NCBI GenBank assembly: GCA_016780525.1
Contig: JADHLR010000003.1
Location: 1 to 31,910, forward strand
Source of the DNA: Candidatus Puniceispirillum sp.
GTDB taxonomy: Bacteria > Pseudomonadota > Alphaproteobacteria > Puniceispirillales > Puniceispirillaceae
Direction of reading: 5' to 3'
DNA: 31,910 nt
Shown here piece after piece: positions 16,287-23,767 of the stretch. The number at the start of each line of letters is the position of its first letter. Within the stretch, counting starts at the first letter, position 1. The notes below the pieces were generated by a model, which was not told where the DNA came from, did no database searches, and worked only from the letters and a program-made list of their open reading frames with translations. The translations under genes and the position numbers were made by a program.

Positions 16287-17762
16287 CTATCGCGTCATGC
16301 CAACAGCGCGGCCCGCCGCATCAGGCATTGCAAGCGTGGCATGACCAGCTGCCATTTTAGCCAGTTTTGCGGCCACCAATGCTTTTGGCTGGCTGGCCCG
16401 CCGCTGTGTCATATCCACATGCAGCAGCATATGTTCACCAGTGGCGAGAAGCGTGCCGGACGTATCATAGAGCCGGTGAAACAGTCGCATTTTTTTGCCA
16501 GCGACAGCCAGAATTTGGGTGTCGACATAAATCGGCGCGCCAGCCATCACCTCGTCGATATGGCAAATATGCGTCTCTACAGTGAAAAAACTGCCACCGG
16601 CGGCGATATAGGCATCGTCAACACCGGCTTGCCGCATAATTTCATCAGTGGCATGGGAAAAACACTCAAGATAGCGATGCTCGGTCATGTGACCATTATA
16701 ATCGACCCAGTCCTGTGGCACCGTTGTTTCATAGCTGCGGATCAGCGGCGTTGGATCAGGCATGCTGCGGATGGCGCTTGCATTTAACTGCTCCTGCCAG
16801 CTGCGGACAGTTTGTCCGGCACCCCAGTTACGCTGTTCCAGCTGCCGCAAAATGGCCACCAGATTATCATCCCTGATCTGTTCAAGCTGGCGTATTGAAT
16901 AGGCTGCCGATTGGGCATCCGACTGATCGGCAATCCTATTGACCAGTTCGTCTGTCAGATCCGGCACATCGGTTAATTTTGTCCATGGCCATTGCAGGCA
17001 GGGGCCAAATTGCGCGATGAAATGCGCCATGCCTGCCTCGCCGCCGGCCACCCGATAGGTTTCAAACAGCCCCATCTGCGCCCAGCGCAGGCCAAAGCCA
17101 TATCTGATGGCGTCATCAATTTCCGCTGTTGTGGCAACGCCGTCATTGACCAGCCACAGGGCTTCGCGCCACACAGCTTCGAGGAAACGATCGGCAATAA
17201 ACGCCGGGATTTCGGTGCGGACATGAAGCGGGTGCATGCCAAGCTGCCGAAACATCTGACTGGCCTTGTCAATCGCCGAATGGCTGGTTTTGGCGCCGCC
17301 GACAAGTTCAACCAATGGCAGCAGATAGACCGGATTAAACGGATGCGCCACAAGCAGTCTGTCTGGCTGCGCCATATGCGCCTGTAAATCACTGGGAAGG
17401 ATGCCGGATGTTGATGACGCAATCAGCGTATCAGCCGCCGCCGCCTCAATATCGTGATAGACGGATTGCTTGATATCCAGCCGCTCGGGCACCGCCTCGA
17501 TGATCAGATCGGCGCCGTCAACGGCACTGGCGATCGAGTCGGCAAACCGCAGCTTGCCTTCGGGCGGCACCAGACCATCAACCAATTTGGCAAACGCCAT
17601 TCTGGCATTGACCATGATCGCATCAATTTTGCGCGCGGCGTTCGGGTCCGGATCATATAAATTGACGGTGATTCCGTTTAACAGGCAGCGTGCCACCCAG
17701 CCGCCACCAATCACCCCGCCGCCAATCACCGCAACCCGCTGTAAATCATTTGTTGATGTCAT
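16287..17762 (-). CDS. lcdH: L-carnitine dehydrogenase fused to a hotdog thioesterase (betainyl-CoA thioesterase)
   Basis: Two-domain protein of 491 residues. Residues 1 to about 325 are an L-carnitine dehydrogenase: Rossmann motif GGGVIGGGW at 14-22, SSTSG at 116-120, AHPFNPVYLLPLVELVGGAKTS from 139 with catalytic His140, which oxidises L-carnitine to 3-dehydrocarnitine with NAD. Residues about 340-480 are a 4HBT-type hotdog thioesterase with VDYNGHMTEHRYLE from 353. This fusion is known from aerobic carnitine catabolism in alphaproteobacteria such as Sinorhizobium, where the second domain releases glycine betaine from betainyl-CoA made by BKACE. It therefore joins the steps before and after the BKACE reaction. 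The BKACE gene is next door (58 bp). A GAGG site lies 11 bases before the ATG. This is the strongest marker of pathway identity in the window. Confidence 0.93.
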   Translation of the reverse strand: MTSTNDLQRVAVIGGGVIGGGWVARCLLNGITVNLYDPDPNAARKIDAIMVNARMAFAKLVDGLVPPEGKLRFADSIASAVDGADLIIEAVPERLDIKQSVYHDIEAAAADTLIASSTSGILPSDLQAHMAQPDRLLVAHPFNPVYLLPLVELVGGAKTSHSAIDKASQMFRQLGMHPLHVRTEIPAFIADRFLEAVWREALWLVNDGVATTAEIDDAIRYGFGLRWAQMGLFETYRVAGGEAGMAHFIAQFGPCLQWPWTKLTDVPDLTDELVNRIADQSDAQSAAYSIRQLEQIRDDNLVAILRQLEQRNWGAGQTVRSWQEQLNASAIRSMPDPTPLIRSYETTVPQDWVDYNGHMTEHRYLECFSHATDEIMRQAGVDDAYIAAGGSFFTVETHICHIDEVMAGAPIYVDTQILAVAGKKMRLFHRLYDTSGTLLATGEHMLLHVDMTQRRASQPKALVAAKLAKMAAGHATLAMPDAAGRAVGMTR

Positions 17763-17820
17763 GTGTGTGATGTCCTCATGTCATCGCTTTGAAAAAAGCG
17801 TGTTGGCTACTTTGCGGCGA

Positions 17821-18738
17821 TCAGCGTGGCTTTGGCGCCTGTTTCACCAGCCCGAGCTGTTGACGCACCGCCTCCGGGCCAATCAATGACGCCCCCATAT
17901 TGGTGGCAACCGTTGCGGCGCGCTCGACAAGCTGGGCATTCGTCGCAAACACACCGCGCGAGAGATAGATGCTATCTTCCAGACCAACGCGGATATTGCC
18001 ACCAGCTAAAATCGCGGCTGCCGGATAGGCGGCAGCATTGCGACCAATAGAAAAGGCAGAAAACACCCAGTCTTTCGGCAGATTATTAACCATCGCCATT
18101 AATGTATTCAGATCGTCCGGTGCACCCCAGGCAATCCCCATACAGAGCTGTACCAGAGCTGGCCCTTCGATCAATCCATCCTCGACCAGTTTTTTGGCAA
18201 ACCATAAATGGCCGGTGTCAAAAGCCTCAATTTCTGGTTTGACACCAAGTGCCCGCATTTGTGCCGCCATTTCGCGCAACATGGCCGGGCTGTTGGTCAT
18301 GATGTAATCGCCATGGCCAAAATTCATCGTGCCGCAATCAAGTGTGCAAATTTCCGGCAGACAATCGGCTATATGCGCCAGCCTTTCGGTGGCACCTGCC
18401 ATGTCGGTTCCGTCTGCATCCGGTGGCAATGGGGTTTCGACGCCGCCTAATACCAGATCGCCGCCCATGCCCGCTGTCAGATTCAGCACCATATCAATAT
18501 CGGCGCTGCGGATGCGGTCGGTGACTTCACGAAACAGCGCCGGATCGCGCGATGGCGCGCCGGTTTCCGGGTTCCTGACATGGCAATGCACGACGGCGGC
18601 GCCAGCTTTCGCGGCGGCAATGGCTGCATCGGCAATTTCCACCGGTGTGATTGGCACTTTATCTGATTTAGACGTGGTATCGCCAGAGCCGGTAATGGCA
18701 CAGGTGATAAACACATTTTGATTCATTTCCAGCGGCAT
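17821..18738 (-). CDS. 3-dehydrocarnitine cleavage enzyme (BKACE), set 2
   Basis: Converts 3-dehydrocarnitine and acetyl-CoA to betainyl-CoA and acetoacetate, using zinc. 305 residues from the chosen start. Seen: FITCAITGSGDTT, HCHVRNPETGAPSRD with zinc ligands His51 and His53, LNLTAGMGGD, LDCGTMNFG, EAFDTGHLWFAKK, and IRVGLEDS with Glu254. The pattern matches, from memory, the dehydrocarnitine-specific BKACE group, whose members begin MPL-x-MN like this one. I chose the ATG at 18738 because a GGGGAG site lies six bases upstream. An ATG at 18759 would add seven residues with poorer spacing, and one at 18726 has no site. It lies 58 bp before the carnitine dehydrogenase fusion gene and about 120 bp after the transporter gene, with a TGACGC/GCGTCA inverted pair (18800-18830) in that gap. 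Confidence 0.92.
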   Translation of the reverse strand: MPLEMNQNVFITCAITGSGDTTSKSDKVPITPVEIADAAIAAAKAGAAVVHCHVRNPETGAPSRDPALFREVTDRIRSADIDMVLNLTAGMGGDLVLGGVETPLPPDADGTDMAGATERLAHIADCLPEICTLDCGTMNFGHGDYIMTNSPAMLREMAAQMRALGVKPEIEAFDTGHLWFAKKLVEDGLIEGPALVQLCMGIAWGAPDDLNTLMAMVNNLPKDWVFSAFSIGRNAAAYPAAAILAGGNIRVGLEDSIYLSRGVFATNAQLVERAATVATNMGASLIGPEAVRQQLGLVKQAPKPR

Positions 18739-18860
18739 TTTCGTCTCCCCAGCCCACATTTCCCCCGGGTGCTGCCTATGTTAGCAATGAGGTCATTTAT
18801 GACGCAGAAATCCGATTACGATCAGCGTCAATAGGGCTACTGTTGGCGATGATGATGGAA

Positions 18861-19763
18861 TCAGTCAAGCAAAACCATAATGATGGAAATGGCCAGCAAA
18901 GCAATCGCCGCAAATTCGACCCGGCTGATGCGTTCTTTAAAATACAGAACCGAAAATCCAACACTGAATAACAGCTCAATCTGCCCGACAGCACGCACCG
19001 GCGCAACGCTGTGCAAGGCAAACCCGGCAAACCAGAAAATACTGCTGGTAGCGGCCCAGATACCGGCCATAGAACATTGCCGCCAATGCGTAAAACTGGC
19101 AATAAATTGGCCGCGGCTGACGATAAAAATATAGATGCCGAAACACACAGCCTGAATTGTGGTACCGATGGCCGCGGCGTAAATTGCGTTGCCGATGACG
19201 TCGCCACCATTCATGGATTTGAGCGCCGCACCGTAACATACCGTGCAGAATCCCAAAAAGGCACCGGCCCCCAGACCAATCGCCACCTGCCGACTGAAAA
19301 TGGCGGCGCGCAAATTGCCCAGTGCCAGCTTGGCCTTGGCAAAGCTGAGAAGGACGGTGGCAAAAACCCCCAAAGCAATGGCAAAGCCCGTTTGCACAGT
19401 CACGATAACACCGAGAATCAACGCCTCAAAAATAGCGGTTTGCAAAACCTCGGTTTTCGAAAAGGCGATAGCGGCAGCGAATGACCGGTGACTGAAAAGC
19501 TGACCCAGTAAAATTGTGAAAATAACCTGCGTCAGGGCTGCCAAATTAATCCAAAACCAGAATCCGGTTGGCAGTTCCGCCACGGCGGCGCCAGTGCTGC
19601 TGATATAGATATATAGAAATAACCAGGCCAGCGGGAAAGCATAGGAAAAGCGGATATAGCTGGCACCTAAATTGCCAAGTGTCGGCGTCATGCGGCGTTG
19701 CACGGCGGTGCGTAATGCCTGCGTCGCGGCGGCGGCTACTGCAAAAACAACCCAAAGTTCCAT
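18861..19763 (-). CDS. EamA/DMT-superfamily membrane transporter
   Basis: 300 residues, almost all hydrophobic, consistent with about ten membrane segments in two repeated halves. It starts MELWVVFAVAAAATQALRTA and ends in a final hydrophobic helix. The segment FALHSVAPVRAVGQIELLFSVGFSVLYFKERIS is the typical EamA second-repeat signature (proline-kinked helix, then short basic loop). Members move small metabolites, in or out, across the inner membrane. It is the first gene of the set 2 operon, so import of carnitine, gamma-butyrobetaine or a relative, or export of a product such as glycine betaine, is a reasonable guess; direction and substrate are not shown. Its start faces mmsA across about 195 bp. 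The ribosome site is weak (AGGC). Confidence 0.85.
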   Translation of the reverse strand: MELWVVFAVAAAATQALRTAVQRRMTPTLGNLGASYIRFSYAFPLAWLFLYIYISSTGAAVAELPTGFWFWINLAALTQVIFTILLGQLFSHRSFAAAIAFSKTEVLQTAIFEALILGVIVTVQTGFAIALGVFATVLLSFAKAKLALGNLRAAIFSRQVAIGLGAGAFLGFCTVCYGAALKSMNGGDVIGNAIYAAAIGTTIQAVCFGIYIFIVSRGQFIASFTHWRQCSMAGIWAATSSIFWFAGFALHSVAPVRAVGQIELLFSVGFSVLYFKERISRVEFAAIALLAISIIMVLLD

Positions 19764-19777
19764 GCCTAGTTATAACC

Positions 19778-19867
19778 GGTCTTGCGCTATCGCCAATATA
19801 AGATTTAACGGTTTTTGTGTTTCCGATCACAACAATGGTCATTTTACCAAGCTGCCTGGTCTTGCGC
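19778..19867. promoter_or_regulatory. divergent eamA/mmsA control region with a 10-bp repeat 80 bp apart
   Basis: GGTCTTGCGC occurs at 19778-19787 and again at 19858-19867 in direct orientation, one near each divergent gene start. It may be a regulator binding site with DNA looping, or chance. No clear core promoter was recognised. Confidence 0.3.
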
Positions 19868-19957
19868 CTGTGCCAAAATGCGTTAATCTGGGTAAGTGTT
19901 TTCATGGAAAGCAATCAAGGGTTGGGGGCGGCCGCCGCCAGCCAAATGGGGTAGGCG

Positions 19958-21460
19958 ATGACCGACATGCATTTTATTCAAGGCGCGACTTTGGCAGGCA
20001 CCAGCGGCCGCTCACAGGACGTGTTCAATCCGGCAACTGGCGCGGTGGTGGGAACCGTGCCACTGGCGAGCACCGGCGAAGTTGATGCCGCCATCGCCGC
20101 TGCGAAAGCCGCACTGCCGGGCTGGGCGAATACGCCGCCGGCGAAACGGGCGCAAGTTATGTTTAAATTCCGTGATCTGATTATCCAGGATTTGGATAAG
20201 CTGGCCGGGCTGATTTCGGCGCAACATGGAAAAACGCTTGATGATGCCCGTGGTGAAGTGGCACGCGGGCTAGAGGTGGTTGAATTTGCCTGTGGTATCC
20301 CGCATCTGCTGAAAGGCGAATATTCGGCGCAGGTGGCGAATGCGGTTGACAGCTATTCTTTGCGTCAGCCGGTTGGTGTGGTCGCCGGCATTACCCCGTT
20401 TAATTTTCCGGCAATGGTGCCGATGTGGATGTTTCCGATGGCGCTTGCCTGCGGCAACACATTTATTTTAAAGCCGTCGGAGCGCGATCCGGGTGCGCCT
20501 TTACATCTGGCGCAATTGCTCAGCGAGGCAGGCCTTCCGGACGGCTGTCTGAATGTCGTCAATGGCGATAAGGAAGCTGTCGATGCCATTTTGGATCACC
20601 CGGATATTGCGGCTATCAGCTTTGTCGGTTCAACCGCAATTGGCAAATATATCTACAGCCGCGGGTGCAGTAATGGCAAACGTGTGCAGGCGCTATGCGG
20701 TGCGAAAAATCATATGATCATCATGCCTGATGCCGATATGGGGCAGGCGGTTGATGCGGCGATGGGCGCCGCTTACGGGTCTGCTGGCGAACGCTGTATG
20801 GCGGTGTCGGCGGTATTGGCGGTTGGCGACGACACCGCAGATCGTTTCGTTGAACAGCTGGCGCCAAAAGTGCGGGCATTGAAAATTGGCCAGTTTGACG
20901 AGCCGGGTGTTGAGATGGGGCCGGTGATCACCAAAGACGCGAAAGACCGTATCATTGGCTATATCGATCAGGGCGAATCAGATGGCGCCAAAGTTGTCGT
21001 TGACGGGCGTAATCTGTCGCTGCAGGGATATGAAAACGGGTTTTTTGTCGGCGGCACTTTGCTTGATCATGTGACCCCGGATATGTCGGTTTATCGCGAC
21101 GAAATTTTTGGCCCGGTATTATCGGTTTTGCGGCCGCAATCTTATGACGAGGCGGTGCAACTGGTGATGTCGCATGAATATGGCAATGGCACCGCTATTT
21201 TTACCCGTGATGGCGATGCGGCGCGTGAATTTGCCAGCACGATAAATATCGGCATGGTTGGGGTGAATGTGCCAATACCAGTGCCGGTGGCCTATCACAG
21301 CTTTGGTGGCTGGAAGGCCTCGATGTTTGGCGATCATTCGATCCATGGGATGGAAGGCGTCAGATTTTACACAAAGCTGAAAACGGTCACTGCACGCTGG
21401 CCAAGCGGTATCAAAGATGGGGCGGTGTTTAACTTCCATTCCGGATCTGAAACCAAATAG
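19958..21460 (+). CDS. mmsA: methylmalonate-semialdehyde dehydrogenase (CoA-acylating)
   Basis: Oxidises methylmalonate or malonate semialdehyde to propionyl-CoA or acetyl-CoA with CoA and NAD, releasing CO2. At 500 residues it is full length. Seen: QPVGVVAGITPFNFPAMVPMWMFPMA (140-162), LKPSERDPGA, GAKNHMIIMPDAD where other ALDHs have the general-base Glu, and SAGERCMAVS with the nucleophile Cys280. The missing Glu is diagnostic of the MMSDH group. A GGGGTAGG site precedes the ATG. It is divergent from the set 2 operon and is followed by a strong terminator. The role could be in valine, thymine or beta-alanine breakdown, or in acrylate/3-hydroxypropionate metabolism. A link to the carnitine sets is only by position. 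Confidence 0.95.
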   Translation: MTDMHFIQGATLAGTSGRSQDVFNPATGAVVGTVPLASTGEVDAAIAAAKAALPGWANTPPAKRAQVMFKFRDLIIQDLDKLAGLISAQHGKTLDDARGEVARGLEVVEFACGIPHLLKGEYSAQVANAVDSYSLRQPVGVVAGITPFNFPAMVPMWMFPMALACGNTFILKPSERDPGAPLHLAQLLSEAGLPDGCLNVVNGDKEAVDAILDHPDIAAISFVGSTAIGKYIYSRGCSNGKRVQALCGAKNHMIIMPDADMGQAVDAAMGAAYGSAGERCMAVSAVLAVGDDTADRFVEQLAPKVRALKIGQFDEPGVEMGPVITKDAKDRIIGYIDQGESDGAKVVVDGRNLSLQGYENGFFVGGTLLDHVTPDMSVYRDEIFGPVLSVLRPQSYDEAVQLVMSHEYGNGTAIFTRDGDAAREFASTINIGMVGVNVPIPVPVAYHSFGGWKASMFGDHSIHGMEGVRFYTKLKTVTARWPSGIKDGAVFNFHSGSETK

Positions 21461-21519
21461 CTTTTTGCCAAACTAAAATGCTCACATAACATGATGGTCG
21501 AAAATGACCAGTGATCAGC

Positions 21520-21551
21520 AAACGGCGTTGCCCCCCAGCAGCGCCGTTTTT
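21520..21551 (+). terminator. rho-independent terminator of mmsA
   Basis: AAACGGCG (21520-21527) pairs with CGCCGTTT (21542-21549). The stem extends inward by a T-G wobble and TGC/GCA to a six-base loop, and ends in a run of five T. It lies 60 bp after the mmsA stop. Confidence 0.85.
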
Positions 21552-22078
21552 GTCAGCCCTGTGCCATCAATATATTAGATATAAATTATTAATTGCCCGA
21601 AAGATGCTGCTCAAACGATTGTAACAACAGCCAAATAGGGCGATCAGGTGCGAATCAGCTGCCGGTTTATCGGGGGGATATGCGGGGTGATCATGCCGGT
21701 AATAGTACCAGCGGTTCCTGGACAAGCAGCCTGCAGGGTCAGACATTTGATGGGTTGGTGATGCCTGTAGCGCGCCCGGGGTTTGTGTCTTTGCGACACC
21801 CATTTCAGGTCAGGTGGCTGGCATTGACAGCCGCACCTGTACCGGCAACGGCGGCGGATGCAGCACGGATAATCATCCAAGCGTGGCGATCAGCCCGGAA
21901 ATTGGTCTGCAGGCGAAAACCGTAACGGCAAATGCGGCGACGGCAACGCATGCTCTTTTCGGGCGCACCGCCATTCGTGATGCCCGTGCGACCACGCCAG
22001 CAGCCATACAGGCAGAAGACAGCGATCAGCAATTGCTGGTTGCACAATAGCAACGCTGCGCTTGCCGGCATCATCAGC
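21552..22078. other. long intergenic stretch with no convincing gene
   Basis: About 525 bp between the mmsA terminator and the convergent amidohydrolase gene. The open frames on both strands are short (the longest about 110 codons, 21593-21925 plus) and none has a convincing ribosome site or a recognisable motif. A 78-codon plus-strand frame (21814-22050) is rich in Ala and Thr, ends in an acidic segment, and overlaps the other frame with a shift near 21810. That pattern would fit a decayed gene, but I could not assign a family. The base composition is as GC-rich as the flanking genes, unlike the other gaps here. Confidence 0.4.
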
Positions 22079-23470
22079 CTATCCGCTAAAGCCGGATTTC
22101 TGCATCAAATCGGTGGTCATCATCTGGTGGTTTCGCAGGAGTGCCGTCGTATCCATGGTCTGCAACTTGCCATCTGCCACAACCACCCGGCCATTGATGA
22201 TTGTATAGGCGGCTTTGCCGGGGCCGCAAAATACCAGAGCGGCGAGCGGGTCCCAGGCGGCACCGGCAAAATCAATGCCGCGGCAATCAAAGGCAACAAT
22301 ATCTGCGGCATAACCGGGTGCCAAAACACCAATGTCATCCCGCCCCAGAACCGCGGCACCACCGCGCGTTGCCACCGCCAAAGACTCGCGTGCGCTCATC
22401 GCGTCACCACCCTGCATCACCCGTTGCAACAACATGGCCTGTCTGGCCTCGTTCAGCATATGGCCGCTGTCGTTGGACGCCGACCCGTCAACCCCAAGCC
22501 CCACTTTGACACCGGCATCGAGCATCTGTCGAACCGGGGCGATGCCGCTGGCAAGCCGCATATTTGAACAGGGGCAATGCGCAACGCCGGTGCCGGTGCG
22601 GGCAAACAGATTTATTTCTGCCGCATCCAGCTGCACACAATGGGCATGCCAGACATCCGCGCCAACCCAGCCAACCGCCTCGGCATAATCGCCGGGCCGC
22701 ATACCAAAGCTGGCGAGACTGTAGTCGATATCTTCGCTATTTTCGGCAAGATGCGTGTGCAAGCCGACACCATAGCTGCGCGCCATTTTAGCCGTTTCAC
22801 GCATCAAATCCATGGACACCGAAAACGGTGAACAGGGCGCCAGCGCCACCCGTGTCATGGCATAGCGGCCGGGGTCATGATGCGTTTCAACAAGACGCTG
22901 ACAATCCGCCAGAATCACAGCTTCGGACTCGGTCAGGTAATCCGGCGGCAAACCGCCTTGTGATTCGCCAATGCTCATGCTGCCACGGGTGCCATGAAAC
23001 CGCACCCCAATGGCTTTTGCCGCGGCCAGTGAATCATCCAGCCTGCTGCCATTTGGAAAGATATAGAGATGATCAGATGATGTGGTGCATCCGCTCAATG
23101 CCAGTTCGGCCAGACCCAGCGCTGTCGACCAATAAATATGATCCGGGCCAAGATGCCGCCAGATCGGATAGAGTGTTTGCAGCCATCCAAACAAAGGCGC
23201 ATTTTGTGCCGCCGGCACAACCCGGGTCAGATTTTGAAACAGGTGGTGATGCGTATTCACCATGCCGGGAATGACAATATGCCCGCTAAGGTCAATGACC
23301 GTGTCAGCATGGCGTGGCAATTCCCGGCTTTTGCCGATTTTTTCGATAATGCCATCACGCGCAAAAACACCGCCATCGGTAATTTCCGCGCCGGTGACCT
23401 GATGCGATGCTGCCGCATCCATCGTGCATAACAGTCGGACATTTTTTAAAAGCAGTGTTGATGAGGCCAT
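22079..23470 (-). CDS. 8-oxoguanine deaminase-like amidohydrolase
   Basis: Metal-dependent deaminase of the cytosine deaminase/AtzB branch of the amidohydrolase superfamily; the closest characterised type is 8-oxoguanine deaminase (8-oxoguanine to urate plus ammonia). 463 residues. Seen: PGMVNTHHHLFQNLTR with metal ligands His74 and His76, LHTHLAENSED with His240 and Glu243, WHAHCVQLD with His277, and GLGVDGSASND with Asp328. The C-terminal part returns to the composite beta-sandwich (GYAADIVAFDCRGI). The start gives the usual N-terminal strand; only a weak ribosome site is visible. Guanine deaminase or hydroxy-triazine hydrolase are alternatives. It is monocistronic, convergent with mmsA and divergent from the quinone oxidoreductase gene, consistent with purine salvage or oxidative-damage clean-up. 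Confidence 0.88.
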   Translation of the reverse strand: MASSTLLLKNVRLLCTMDAAASHQVTGAEITDGGVFARDGIIEKIGKSRELPRHADTVIDLSGHIVIPGMVNTHHHLFQNLTRVVPAAQNAPLFGWLQTLYPIWRHLGPDHIYWSTALGLAELALSGCTTSSDHLYIFPNGSRLDDSLAAAKAIGVRFHGTRGSMSIGESQGGLPPDYLTESEAVILADCQRLVETHHDPGRYAMTRVALAPCSPFSVSMDLMRETAKMARSYGVGLHTHLAENSEDIDYSLASFGMRPGDYAEAVGWVGADVWHAHCVQLDAAEINLFARTGTGVAHCPCSNMRLASGIAPVRQMLDAGVKVGLGVDGSASNDSGHMLNEARQAMLLQRVMQGGDAMSARESLAVATRGGAAVLGRDDIGVLAPGYAADIVAFDCRGIDFAGAAWDPLAALVFCGPGKAAYTIINGRVVVADGKLQTMDTTALLRNHQMMTTDLMQKSGFSG

Positions 23471-23506
23471 GAACCGCCCGGCATATCCTTTTGGTGTTTT
23501 TCACAG

Positions 23507-23556
23507 CATGTCTGACATGACCGAAAATTTTGCATCCGGCGGGTCAGCTTAGCTGA
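23507..23556. promoter_or_regulatory. two 13-bp palindromes in the divergent deaminase/oxidoreductase region
   Basis: CATGTC-T-GACATG at 23507-23519 and TCAGCT-T-AGCTGA at 23544-23556 are each perfect inverted repeats of six bases around a central T, with centres 37 bp apart. Both are typical in size for dimeric repressor sites, but their sequences differ. They sit in a roughly 300-bp gap that also carries the GTGACGAAA element at 23575. Confidence 0.35.
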
Positions 23557-23767
23557 AATCGGTTCGGGGCAAAAGTGACGAAATTTTTAAGATGGCTATG
23601 GCGATACAAGCTATCTTGTGACGGAAAAATACCGTGTTGTGAAAATACTGGCATTTCACCGCAGGAATCATTATCTGCATAAGGTGGCGAGGTCAAAAAC
23701 ACGCGGCGAAGAGACTTATTTTCGCTGCCCCAAGCTGGCCAACGATTTTTACCAAAAGGAGATGAGC

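Noticed and set aside
15433..16344. 303-codon plus-strand open frame
   Set aside because: Long but antisense to the set 2 acyl-CoA dehydrogenase; its length reflects codon bias of the true gene.
1..19763. Recent tandem duplication or transposon-driven copy of the carnitine genes
   Set aside because: Paralogues are strongly diverged, gene order differs, the dehydrogenase is fused in only one set, and no transposase or flanking repeats were seen.
23618..23767. Upstream GTG start for the quinone oxidoreductase
   Set aside because: The extra 50 residues do not resemble the family, and a good ribosome site sits just before 23768.
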